Part shown: positions 11,937 to 38,142 of the stretch, piece by piece | How positions within the stretch are numbered: position 1 is the stretch's first letter | Layout: each line of letters starts with the position of its first letter | Position numbers and translations under genes: made by a program | Notes under the pieces: model-generated | Seen by the model: the letters and a program-made list of their open reading frames with translations, nothing else | What the model was told of the DNA's origin: nothing | Database searches by the model: none | DNA from: Centroberyx gerrardi | Lineage: Eukaryota; Chordata; Actinopteri; Beryciformes; Berycidae | Assembly: GCF_048128805.1 (NCBI RefSeq) | Contig: NC_136000.1 | Location: 22,004,946 to 22,068,945 of the forward strand | Length of the DNA stretch: 64,000 bases | Reading direction: 5' to 3'

Positions 11937-13300
11937 AGAACACAAAATTTGTTTGTGCTTTTTTATGTGAAAACACTCCCTTTTATTTTTTTATTTTTTT
12001 TTTGGAAAAACATGCAACCTATCCACACGCATCCCTTTTCATCTCCGCAAACATTTCTTTTCTTTCCTTCGACTGACATTAATTCCTCAAACTTCTGAAC
12101 CTGTACCACCGAGCTCTTTGTTTTCTCTTTCCCTCTCTCATCTCTCTCTCTTTGTTTCTCCCTCTGTCTGTCTCTCTGTGGTTTCTGTGTGAGTTAAACA
12201 TGGACACAAGTCAGAGACTGTTTTAGTTTCCACAGTAAGTGGACGAGTCCTCACTGAGGTTAACTGCTAAGCGTCATTGCTCCAGAGCAAGCAAAACACT
12301 TTCCAGTCTTTGTTACAATTTTGTAATAAATGTGTACATTTTTTTAGTTTCTTGGCATCACATGAATTAGTATATGTATGTACGAATGTGTATATATGAT
12401 TGCTATATATATATATATGTATGTATATATATATATATGACATCTATTTTGGAAGAAATTTTGCCCTGCCTTGTACCTCGTTTTTATGAGGTGAGCATGG
12501 ATGCAATATGTGGATATAACGGGACATTTCTGGATCTGCTGGACAGGGTGTCACACGGCGCTGCGGGCACTTACATCAAAATAATACAAAATTAAAAATG
12601 TCAAACAAGGAAAGGCCTGATTCTCAGCAAATAACATGGAGATCATCCCCAAACGAACGAAGTCTTGAGTGCAAAGCAAAAGGATGGACACATTTCATCC
12701 CCAAGCTGTTTTAACAGCAGCATTTCATAGGAAAAGGAAAACTGACAATAATTTGAGGAAAAAAAAAAAAGATGAATCCAGACCAATCTTGTATTTTCTG
12801 AAGTTAAAAGCTTCTTTTCTTTGTATTAAAGCAGAAAAGGCTTTCCTGAATCACTGTGTGTGTCTTGTTTGTTACTCTTATCAGAGGCAGGGACGCTTTA
12901 TGACGTTACACCCTTTTCCTTTCATCACTAACAAAGTATATTTCTATTTCACATTTCAGAAATATTTAATATTGTGAAATTGTACCTGCAAATTTGTGCA
13001 TCATTGGTAATGTACACATACTGCGGATTTATAAATTGTTAATGAAACATATACGTATACAGCCCAATTGATGTCCCATATTGCTGACTATGTTGAAACA
13101 AAATATTTTAAATCTGAGATTGGGTTGTCAGTTATAAAAAGCCATAGCTAGCATTAATAGAACATAGATGTAATCTGTAAGGGATTTTGTCAATATCACT
13201 TTAGCCTTCCTTCTGGTTTCCAGAACAGGTCTAAAGGACACAGGTTTGACATTAGCAAGTAAATACAAATTGAGAGACAGTTCTGTATTGAAAGTGCATG
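11937..13300. other. Spacer between convergent cnot2 and washc4
   Basis: AT-rich sequence with a (TA)n/(TATG)n microsatellite around 12,370-12,440 and no supportable gene. It probably includes alternative long 3'UTR sequence of cnot2. Confidence 0.45.
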
Positions 13301-13301
13301 T

Positions 13302-14560
13302 TTTATTAGACTTTATAAGACTTTACAGAGCTTTTTTTTCCAGGCAACAGTTAATTGATAGAATGGAATTTGTGACCGAATTACGTCCCGAATACCACAT
13401 GGGAAACGTAATAAAAATGTAACGATACACCTCTAACACCCATGTTATGGAGAAATATTGAAACCTTTGTGAAGTCCTGTACAACACTCAGAGTGTGTTG
13501 AGACGGGTTATTTCTCTTAAATTCATTAGGCCAATTAAACAGAACACACAAAGACCAACAGCTGAAAAAGGCACATACACCTTGAGATAAATTCATAGAA
13601 GGTACGAAATGGCAATGGACAAAACAAAATAATTGTAAGCACACCCTGAACTTTAAGTACACAAATATGGCACTCAAGCATAAGATGATTATGCACTTTG
13701 AAAACATTCAACAAGTCATGTCAAAAGTCTGCTGTCTTCTACAGAGGCATTACTGTAAGAGCAGAGCTGCCATTAAGGGTCATGAACAATCATTCTGTTA
13801 TGATCAATACATTGGACACTGGAATGGAAAAGATATAGCAAAGAATTGCAAGAATGACAAATCAACAGCCAGCATTAAAATCAGAGTAAAACAGCAAGCA
13901 CAGATACAAATTAATCATTGATTTACCTCATTTCCCCGATCATTGGAGAACGTACACATAGCTGACGGCTCTATTGTAGAAAAATAATCCAGTCTATTCA
14001 GACTGAGTGTAAAAAGTATTTCAAAAGGCTATATCACTAGCAGTCTGTGTGGCAGAAGAAAGGATTCAACTTTGCCTTACACTCATTATGCCACCTGATT
14101 TTAAAACTAAATGCAGTGGAGTTCTGCTATCTTAATGCTACAAATTCACACAGCTGATTTTATTAGAAGCTGATAGACGTTAGACAGCCATGGGGTGTTA
14201 CGCTGATGTTTCTCTAGAATGGGAGCAGAGAGAAAATCACTCAAACCTCAAACCTTTTTTTTTGTTGCAATAGTGCTTTCAGTACACATTCTCTCTCCAA
14301 CCAAGATGATTGCTCTGTTATAGGACATTGAGGAATAGCCTTTAAAAAAAATAACATCCTTCCTTATCCAGATTTGTCTATTCAAAAATCCAGTCTTTTA
14401 TCCCTGGACTAGACAGTTTCAGTGCAGACTGCTGCTTGAACATTTCTCTCTTCTTCACTCTTCTGTCTTCCACAGTGGTCTTTCCAGGTGCGTTCCCCTG
14501 TCTTTTACTCTCAGTGTTGTCACCAACATGAACACTGATCCAACGGTCTCACAGTGAAGG
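13302..14560 (-). terminator. washc4 3'UTR and poly(A) signal
   Basis: On the minus strand, AATAAA (plus-strand tttatt at 13302-13307) lies about 1.25 kb downstream of the washc4 stop at 14561-14563. The intervening sequence shows no domain and reads as 3'UTR. Confidence 0.5.
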
Positions 14561-27412
<12,852 letters not shown>

Positions 27413-27560
27413 ACTGACAGCTAGGTTGCCCAAACTATGATGTTACGCTTGGGAAAAACAGAAGCTACACGGTCCCATGATTTGCCTCATGACTTCGTGA
27501 AAACTCGCTAGTGGTCATGGGAAATGGAGTTTAGAGGGGTCTATGGTTAAGGATGGGGTG
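27413..27560 (-). promoter_or_regulatory. washc4 5'UTR/promoter region
   Basis: Directly upstream of the ATG. On the minus strand it carries ACTCCATTTCCCATGA at about 27,516-27,531, resembling the ZNF143/SBS-type housekeeping promoter motif. No TATA box is apparent. The assignment rests on position and one imperfect motif. Confidence 0.35.
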
Positions 27561-28982
27561 GGTGGGGGTGTTGGTGGGGGTGTTGGGGACGACGACGACG
27601 ACTTTGATTTACATTGATTGTTTCATATATTCATACCAATAAAGCTCATGATATTGAAATGTAAGAGTTCCTGACCACTGAAGCAACTTGGTGGCTATAA
27701 TACAGACACAGGCCAACCCTCACTGGCCAAACCAATAAAATAGGCCCCTCATTTACAACAGACTGTCAAAGAGGTGTGTCTGTCTGTCCGCCTGTCCTGC
27801 TGTCTCTCTTGTGCAGGCTATGTATCTGCCATTGTGTTTGAATATGCAAGCAACTAGGCATGAGAGAGGGAGTGAAAGAGAGAGATAGATAAGTGGAGGG
27901 AGGTGAAGGGGGGGAGAAAGTTAGGAGGAGAAAGTTAGAGGCCGGGAGGAAGAGTTATGGACAGGAGAGGACTGGGAGAATGCATGTGGAGTATCTGTAT
28001 CTTTTCCTCTTTTTCTCCTGTGGTTTCACATTAAAGGTAAGGTACTTTCATATTATTCTCCTCTACCACTCTTTCCTTACTGTAGTCTTGATTTTACTCA
28101 GAATATCTACAATACAAGCAAATGAAAACAAAAGTGACACCAGTGTTGGTATATTATAGTTGTGCTTGATCAGGTGATTATCAATTGACTTAATGTGTCT
28201 ATACATATAATATTGAGAACGACTGGTCACTCTAGTTTTGATAGACTGTGTTGCCAACTTCTTCAGACTGTGTAATTTGCAAATTCCAAAGTAATTGATT
28301 TTGCACAATAGTAACTCTCTCACAACTTTTCCAAACTGGTAACCTCAGCTGTTAAGTATTTGCTCTTTTTTTTTTTTTTTTTTTTTTAAATGAAGTGCAT
28401 TGTCTCTGTCAAACAAAGTAGCCTCAGAATTGCTTATGGGAACGGTAGGCATGCAGAATGATAATGCGAGCCATTTGTGCCATCAGATGACTGTGACACA
28501 ACCTTGTCATGCTACAGCCAGGTTTCAGCCTGCGCTGCAAACCTGGCTGTTCATGGGACTGAAATATGTTTGGAAGGACAAACACAGATGTTTAGTCATC
28601 TATCACAGTTCCTGTATGTCTTTTACAAAATTTTATCACCACATGCTGAGGTCACAACTATTAGTAATGTGATTTTATTGTCCATTTACCCATTCTTTAT
28701 TGTTTTATTTCCACTTCTGTGCAGTTGGTGCTGTCTGTACTGTTGTAGACAACACATAAAAAAGCCTATAGTGAGGGAAATTTGGGGTGTGATGTATCAG
28801 CATCTGGTATACAAGGGACATTGTCATTATATTATGTAGGCAACCCATGCTATTAAAGCTCAAATTAAAAAGCTCTATTGTATCTCATGTAGTGCTCATC
28901 GCCCACCTTGTGAATGCTCTGTTCACTTACAGAGTCCAAAGAAATCATTGTCGATAATTTTGTTTTAGCCCAGCTGTTTCAG
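27561..28982. other. Intergenic region between washc4 and slc41a2
   Basis: The two genes are head-to-head about 1.6 kb apart. The stretch holds a GGT-rich run (about 27,555-27,590), an AG-rich block (about 27,860-27,970) and a T-tract (about 28,366-28,387). It presumably contains non-coding first exon(s) of slc41a2, which I could not place. Confidence 0.4.
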
Positions 28983-29010
28983 TCTGTGTGACCAGTCTAG
29001 GTGCAGCAGC

Positions 29011-29032
29011 AGCAGCAGCAGGACTGAAAAGC
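29011..29032 (+). repeat. (GCA)n run just before the slc41a2 start codon
   Basis: About six GCA units sit between the exon acceptor and the first ATG. They are 5'UTR if translation starts at 29036, or an Ala tract if it starts further upstream in the same open frame. Confidence 0.8.
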
Positions 29033-29035
29033 ATC

Positions 29036-29710
29036 ATGGGTGTCTCCGGGTCACGGGATCAGCAAGTCGCCCTAAGTGACTCTTTGGGAAAAGGCAGCAG
29101 CCACCTGCACAGATCCAACCAGTCCACACCTCAACTCCCTGGAGGTCCACATATTGGTGAGATATTCCCTGATGGGAATATCTCACCATTAAACGCCAGC
29201 CTCACCTACGAGCTGCGTCCGTATACTGAGTCAGACCCTCTGCTCCCCAATGGACACTACAATGGGTCAAAGTTCAGTGGAACCACGGCAGCAAAGGACC
29301 CAGATGGCTGCGGCGCCCGGGACGCTCCCACTGAGTCAGTCTGCTCCATGGTGTTGCAAATCCTGGTGCCCTTTCTGCTGGCTGGGCTTGGGACGGTCTC
29401 TGCTGGGATGCTGCTTGATGTGGTTCAGGTGAGAAGAGACAAAGAAACAAAGAGGGTCTAGGTTTGAATTTCAAAACAGGTTTACTCATTTTAAGTGAAC
29501 GTCAATCTTTAAGTTCTTAACTCCAAAAAATCTGATCATTTATTGTGTGTTTAAGTGTTTTGCCCTGTGTGTGTTTCCATGGCAGCACTGGGAAGTCTTC
29601 GAGGAGATCACAGAAATCTTCATTCTGGTTCCTGCTGTGTTAGGCCTGAAGGGGAACCTGGAAATGACCCTGGCCTCCAGACTGTCAACTGCTGTGAGTA
29701 CACACACACA

Positions 29711-29746
<36 letters not shown>

Positions 29747-31196
29747 CAGACATGTACACATAATTATAGAGTGAGAGTCTGAATAATGCAAATAAGACCA
29801 ATACGATGGATCAGCTGGATAACTATGGCCTCTTTCTCGGTATTATATTTTTTCCTTCTTGCATAATGGGTTTGTGTCCTGGTGTGAAAGTCCTCACCGG
29901 CCTGTGAAGGCCACAGCAGCAGCTCAACTTGCAGTAAAATATCCTGCTGGACAAATGGATGCTAGCCAGTCAAACACTTCTGATCATCTGAGTGTGTGTC
30001 TATTCCTGTAAACAGAGAATATGACATCTCTAATGTTAAAACCTTAGTTACTTACTTACTTTCTAAGTCAGTTTGATTTGCACTTTCATGTCATGTTTTA
30101 TTCTTTGCTCCAAGGTAGTGTGTGATTTTTTTTGTCAGTCTGTGATCATGTTTGTACTTTGTTTGAACTGATTGTCAAATAATTTAAGCTGCTACAATTC
30201 CAATAATAGTCAGTAAAGGCTAATGTCAGCAATTTGTGTTGCACTGACTCACTTCATAGACTAAAATTACACACAACACCTAGTGCAAGTCACCACAAAT
30301 CACCATCTTCTTGTTTTTCATAGCCCAAAGGTAATGTATCAGGTTGTTTTTATTGAAGCAAATTGTAATGCAATAACAACAAAAACATGTGTAATGTTTT
30401 GCATAACAAAAACATCATTGGAATGAATTCTTGCTCTGAATGTAATTGACCATGACCTTTTAGGCGACTGCTGCCTTCACACCCTCTCTCTTGGAATAAC
30501 ATCAAATGGACTGCTAAAATAAAGACTCTGTTGTCACATGAATTGGCACTTTATTTACTGGATTTATTACCAGATATATATGAAAAGTATCGGTGGCACT
30601 ACAAAGATGAAAAAATGTTTTTTCAAAAAATCCAAGAAAACATGGGGCAACACTCAATTTAACTCAAAAAGGCAAGACTTCATCTCACACTCATACACAT
30701 GACACCTCGCCAAGTTTTTATGATATGGAAAATGTTTATCTGGTGTTGTCAGGTGAATGCCGGCAAAATGGAGTCTGCAAGAGAAAAGTGGAGTTTGATC
30801 ACTGGGAACCTGGCTCTCAAGCAGGTAGACTGTTTCAAATTGTGGCAAGAAAGTTTATGATCAAGCTGAAGTGTGTTATGTGACCGGCTGCCTCTCATGG
30901 ACCATCCCTGCATCATTAACTCTCTATACTACATTTTACTCTAATCTACAAAACATTATGAATATTTTCAATTCAACTGTCCATTTCCAGCTGCAGGCCA
31001 CGGTGCTGGGCCTGCTGGCTGCGCTGATGGCAGCTGCATTAGGCTGCATGGTGGAGGGAGGGATGCTCTTTAATCACGCAGTGCTCCTGTGTTCCACCAG
31101 TGTTGCCACTGCCTTCATGGCCTCATTACTGCAAGGTAAGGACACAAATTGTCCTCACCTCCACCCCCTGTCCCTGACATTTACTTGAGCACAAAA

Positions 31197-31248
<52 letters not shown>

Positions 31249-34200
31249 CACCTACTCATCACCACAACTGTTCAAACCTTTTGACATTCCACTTTTCTCC
31301 TTCCCACTTTCATCGCAATTACCTGCATTCATCTCACTGGCATGGACCTTGGGAGCCCTCAGATGGCTTCATTGGCTGTAATACATTATACATTTACTGG
31401 AACTGATCCCCACACTTCTGAGAAATCAACTATTCATTTCGCTCCAGTTCATTTCCACCCCCACCATCTCTGCATGAGGCTGCTCATTTATTCTTTTTCC
31501 ATGAACCATGCCCCCCTGTGGTCATTGTTTGAGCTATTTTCTGAGCAGAGACTCCTATTTACCTGGAAAATAATGGACATGAGGACACAATATTGCTCCT
31601 CTTGTTTACTTTGGTCAACTGCTCTCCATGGTACAAATCATTTTGTTTCTGTTTCTGTCTGTGGGACCTTGGCACTGTTCTGAGGCAGCAACTGATCTAG
31701 GACATTCAAATCAATTAGGCACTGGGTTGATAATTTTTGGATGCAGTTTCTGCTGATCAACCCACAAAATCTCAGAACCTCTTTCTATTTGATATGACTG
31801 AGAGAGATACGCAAAACCAACAATATCTCAAGTCACCTATAGCCATATGTCTTTGATTCTCCATATCAGGGCTCCCTCCCAAAAGTCCAAAAATAACTCA
31901 TCCTTTCCCCTGCCCCCTCCTGCTTTGCTCCATGTCCTGAAATCCAGCGCTCATGCCAGCCTGTTGCCTCTTGTCTCAATAGCAGAGGAGAGCAGAAAAG
32001 CTTCTTAAAACATCAACATAATCCTCCTTTGGCAGACGATGCCCGAGTGTAGCTATCCTTCTCCAGGGAATAAATTACATGACCCAGCAGAAAACCGCAT
32101 CCTGTGCTTCAGTGTGAGATGATTGTGCCAGTTGTGTGAGAAGACTGAATCATCAATGAGGACAAACACTCCGCTTTTAGAATACTGACAAAAAGCAGAA
32201 ACCCTCAAGATTCAATTACTTGAAAGTTGATGGCAATTATGTCTTAATACATACTGTATTAACAGATCATTTTACAGAGCATTTACTCTCATTTATGATG
32301 CTGTCCCAGTCCCTTTCTCTCATTTCCTCTCTTCCCTTTGTCTGCTACAAGCTACGTCCTGGTAGGAGATATGTGGTACAGTGTGAGAGGGCAGGGAAGG
32401 AGGGGCGACATGTTTTGGGACACATCTCTCATGTCCCCAAGGAATGAACCCCTTCAGGACCAATCCCATTTCACTTCATAGATCCCAAACTTTTACCCTC
32501 TCTAGGTGTCATTATGGTCGGGGTGATCATCGGCTCCAAGAAGATGGGAATCAACCCCGACAATGTGGCCACGCCCATGGCGGCCAGCTTCGGGGACCTC
32601 ATCACTCTCGCCTTCCTGGCCTGCTTCAGTCAGTGGTTCTACACATTCATAGGTAAAGAAGGAGGAGGACAAAGAGAGGCTAAGAGGGGACAGTTTGAAT
32701 CTGTAACACAGAGGAGACTGGAGCAGAACAGTGTATTTGATTTTGGAAGGATACAGTGGCTTTGTCATTTTCACTTTCGGCCAACAGATGGCACTTGTGA
32801 CCATTTTTGCAGCAAGGAATCAGCTTTGCATCAAGTTTTCAAAAAGATCAGACCCATTCATGAAGATCTGAGACTTGACTCATTGTTGTCTAGTTTCAGA
32901 GTGAGTCCTGGTTGAAAATGTATGTATTAATGATTGTCTTCTCTCTTTACAGAAGTGTATCCCTATGTGTTGTACTTGGTGGATCTGTTATTTTTGTCCC
33001 TGATTCCTCTTTGGGTGGCTGTCTCCTCCAAACACCCAGCCAGCAGCATCCTCCTCCGCACAGGATGGGAACCAATCGTTACAGCAATGGTCATCAGCAG
33101 GTGCTCCACTCAGCTTCAGAAATGACTGTTCCTCAGGTCTTTGTGAAAGTATTCAGACTCCTTTACTTTTTGCACATTTTGTTGTGCTAGTAAGTTATTT
33201 CAAAATGCACGTATTGAGGATTTCTGTTCTGTCTGATTTCCTGGACATTAGAGTCCAGTTCTTGAGGTTTAAAAGAAAAATAAATCCCTATTTCACTTTG
33301 CTGTAGTGAAAATATATTTTTTTCTGTCTAATTTTTTAGACTTCTATCGTAAAATCTGGACTGGAAAAAAACACTGAAACTGCATCTTCTCTATTTTGAC
33401 TTTAGTGATTGGAAAGAGATGCTTTATATTTTCTTTTAAACCTCAAAAACTGGACTCTAACTCTCTCTAATGTCATCCATAAATGAACCATATTCACATA
33501 CTGTGCTTGACTCCACCCTACACCTACACCCTAAAATCCCATTAAATCCCATTAAGACCTAGTGAAGTGACACACAATACAGTTAGGATGTCAAGGATCC
33601 GTTTAAGGGTCTTATTTAAAGAGGCCTACGGTGATCCTTGGATGTAAAGCAGTGTGAGGCCCAATATGTATTTTATGGGGAGCATAACCTCTTATATGGG
33701 CTAGGACACACCCTTGAAATACATGCACAATGCCAAAATTAAAGTACAATGAGTATATGAACCTAAATACCCTTCTCTGGGTAACCCAAAATAAATGCAT
33801 TTTGAAATAACGTGACAGCACAACAAAATGAGCAAAAAGTTGAGGGGTCTGAATACTTTTGCAAGGCACTGTATATGGCAATATCGAGCAATTTCTATTT
33901 CATTTCCAAGAGCATTATTACAGTGACTCTCTGTTTTGCCCTCTCAGGTGTTTTCTCTCTTTTCCTTCAGGCCTTCTGTATGTTCACTCTTGCCGTGTGG
34001 CATCAAACTCCTTTCAAAATCTTGTATTGCAGAAATAGACAAAAGATTATTTTTATTGAGTCTAGTCAAATGCTACATAGTGTTAGACAATGAATGTAGA
34101 ATTTATACAGCTCTTGAAAAAACATGTTTTTGGTTGTCTTTCTTTTTAGTCTTGGAGGACTTATTCTTGACAAAACTGTGTCAGATCCAAACTTGGCAGG

Positions 34201-37200
34201 AATCATAATTTATGCTCCGGTCATAAATGGTGAGTTGTCATCTTTGGAACAAGTCAGTGATTTCAGTCATATAATGGAAAACTTCTTATTCTGTATATGG
34301 TGTAAAATGTATCTTCAAATGGGGCAAAAAGCAATCATCATGACCCAAAAAACAGTATTCTTAATCAAAGCAAGTGTTTATTGCAGATCAAATCACATTA
34401 CAGCCACAGTTGAATCTTCATGCTACCTGTCTCCAAGTATTGCGATAAGACATTTCCTTGCGTTGGGTGGTGCAGGCAACCCTAGCACTCCTAGAAATAA
34501 GAAAGAAAGAAAACAAAAGAAAAGAGAAAAAATCTCAATAAAGGTATTGTGATCCCTGCATCCAGAAAGGAGGGTGCCTAAACAGCAGCTCATCACACCC
34601 ACCCCAGCTTCACTTGACTGGTCCCCCCGCCTAGCCTGGTTCCCGACTCCTGAATCGCGACCTGCCCAAAGCACTCATTACCCCTCACCCCCCTGTTCAC
34701 ACGCTCAGCCTGCTCCTCTCTGCCCCGCAGGGGGGGTCTGGGCTTTGTGTGCAGGCTTTGCTGAATGATTTGCCTGACACCTCAAACACTGGGCTAAAAG
34801 CCTGTCTTTTTCATTCATTCAAACCTTTATTTAAACTCAAAGAACCATTGAGGTTGCCCTCAAAAAGTTAAAAATAAATAGGACAAAACATAGATGAGAA
34901 TAAAGAAAATCAGTTTACACATTGAGGCAGGGAGGTTTGTGATCATGGTTTTAAATTGTCCATAGGTTAGCAGAGTCACTAAGGGGCACTAAAATAAAAG
35001 GCTGACTTTCCAAATTTAGACCGTGCTCGAGGGACCTTAAGCATAAGCAAGTCATTTGAGCGAGTTTGATAGGGTCCAAAGTTCCAATCCAGCATCATTG
35101 AGATGTAAGGTGGTAGCTTTCCAACAAGGGTTTTATATATAAACAAATACAAATGTTTATTACGCCTCTCTGCCAGAGAAGACCAACCCACTTTATCATA
35201 CAGGATACAATGGTGAGTACCATAGCTATCACCAGTAATAAATCTGAGGGCAGAATGATAGACCGTGTCTAGGGGTTTAAGAGTGGAAGGAGCAGCATTT
35301 CTATAAATTACATCCCCATAATCCAACACTGATAGGAAAACTGCTTCAACAAGCCTCTTTCTACTAATCATAGGGAAGCTGGTTCTGTTTCTGTAAAAGA
35401 AGACAATTTTTTGACGCAGTTTGCTGACAAGATTGTCTATATGGTATTTAAAAGTAAATTTCTCATCAAGCCAGATGCCAAGATATTTATATTCAGTAAC
35501 TCTCTCAATGTTAGATCCATTCGCAGTGGATATATGCATACTATTATAATCAATATTTCTGGCTCTAGTAAACAGCATGAATTTTGTTTTATTTGCATTA
35601 AGTCTTTACTCTTTACTCTAATGGTAGTAACACAGTCCTTTTGTAGACTACTTAACATGTTGTCGGCACATGTTTGACATGACCCCACAATTGTTTATAT
35701 TCTACTTTATTGTATGATTGCTGAGTCAAGTTTTATTGATTATTTTTATATCCTAGCTGTGTGCTAATATTTTGTTTCCTTAATCTCTGCTGAATCCTAT
35801 TACTTTCACTGCTGTAACAACCTAATTTCTCAAGCAATACATTTTCATCTTATCTTATATCATGTCATGTCATGTCATCTTATCTTACCTTATCTTACAT
35901 TATCCTGTTATCTCACCTTATAATAATAATAATAATAATAATAATAACTTTATTTATATAGCACCTTTAAAAACGGTTTACAAAGTGCTTTGACAGACAA
36001 AATAAAAGCAGAATACTCAAATTATGAATTTAAAAGGCAATAAAACAATAATAAACAGGGATCGTAGGATGAAAACCAAGATAAACAGTAAAATAGAATA
36101 AAAGTAAGATAGAATTAAGACAGAGTTAAGATAAAAGATGTAAAAAGACAATCGAAAGATGATAAAAAGCTGATAAAAAGCTGATAAAGAGACAATAAAA
36201 AGCAGATAAAAGATAAAAAGATAAAAAGATGAAAAAAAGACATCACATGTCACATCACATATGCAAGTCTATAAAAATGGGTTTTAAGAAGTGATTTAAA
36301 AGAAGTCACTGATTCTGCTAGCCTTATCTCCTCAGGCAGGTCATTCCAAAGCCGAGGGGCCCTGATGGAAAAGGCACGGTCACCTTTAGTTTTAAGTCTA
36401 GACTTTGGAACAGCCAGAAGGCCCCGCCTGAGGATCTAAGGCTGCGCGTGGACTCATATGGGGTCAACATATCTGTTATGTAGCTTGGAGCCAGACCCAA
36501 ACGTGCCTTAAAAGTGATCAGTAAAATCTTAAAATCAATTCTAAAACGAACAGGGAGCCAATGGAGAGAAGCCAGGATTGGGGTGATGTGATGTCATCTG
36601 TTAGAACCAGTAAGAAGCCGAGCTGCTGTGTTCTGAACTAGTTGGAGGCGAGAGAGTGACTTTTGGTTGATGCCAGAAAGGAGGGAGTTACAGTAGTTGA
36701 GTTGTGAGAAGATTAGGGCGTGGATTACTTTTTCCAGGTCGCTGTGTGATAGTATTGGTTTGATTCTGGAGATGGTTCTCAATTGAAGGAAGCAGGACTG
36801 GACAACTTTTTAAATCTGTGGTTCGAAGTTTAGGTCAGTGTCAAATAGTACTCCCAAGCTGCACTTAGGTCTAAAATAATTAAAATTGCACTTTCCCCCC
36901 TGTCAGCTGCTAAAATGAGGTCATTGGTTACCTTGAGGAGGGCAGTTTCTGTACTATGTAAAGCTCTAAAACCAGACTGAAATTTCTCAAAGATGTTATT
37001 ATGACACATAAAAGCTAAAAGCTGGGTTGATACCACTTTCTCTAAAACCTTTAGAAGTTTTAGAAATGGGCCTAAAGTTGTTAAGAACAGAGGGATCAAG
37101 GTTAGGTTTCTTTAAAAGAGGTTGGGCCAGAGCATGTTTAAAAACAGAAGGAAAAATGCCTTTCTCCAACGAGCTATTAATAATTGATAAAATACTGAGC

Positions 37201-38111
37201 CCAACTGTGTCAATAAGCTCTTTAAGAAATTTGGTGGGGATAATATCAAGGCTGCGCGTGGTTGATTTCATGTGGGATATAGTTTCAGATAAAAATCACA
37301 GTGACACAGGTTACTTATGTCATTTATCTCATGTCATGTCATGTTATCTTATCTTATTGTACCTTGCCTTACCATATCTTATCTTACATTATCTTATCTC
37401 ATCTTACCTTATCTCATGTCATGTCGTGTCTTGTCATGTCATCTTAACTTATCTTATCTTATGTTGTTTGTTTGCTTGCTTATATATACCATATTTATGT
37501 ATCAGTACCTGAGAAAATGGTGAATCACAGTTCACACCTAAATATAAGCAGGTTGGTCTCTCTCTTCTTGTAGTTTTAACACCCTCTCCCTTCCCCCATC
37601 TCTCTCTCCTAATCACAGGTATTGGAGGAAACCTTGTATCCATCCAGTCTAGTCGTATTGCCACCGATTTGCATTTGAACTGCTCACCGGGGGAAGTTCC
37701 TGAGCATCGTAAAAGCTGCTACAGCCCTTTCCGTACTTTCTGTGGCTCAGGTAAAGACAGAGTACAGTGGTTAGGACGGAGGCATTCCATTTATATGCAG
37801 ATGTAGAGTAAGGAGCCCGTTGCTTTGTACTTTCCTGCCCCTGATGTTCAGCTTTTTCACGGCAGGAGCAAACCATCGGTCTGCCCAGGTTCTGCTCCTG
37901 CTGGTTATCCCCGGTCAGCTCGTCTTCTTACACACCATTCACCTGATGAAAGGAAGTCACACGTTGCCCTCTCCTCTCTTCACTGTCACCTTCTTGTCTG
38001 CTGCCCTGATTCAAGTAAGTCAGGCTTATGATAATGTTTTTTCTCTGGAGTTTTCATCGCTGTTCCACAACTGCCATCTCTCTCTGTCTCTCTGTCTCTC
38101 TCCCTCCCTCC

Positions 38112-38142
<31 letters not shown>

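Noticed and set aside
29540..29791. Open frames on both strands over slc41a2 exon 2 and the CA repeat
   Set aside because: They arise from the exon plus dinucleotide repeat; only the slc41a2 phase shows homology.
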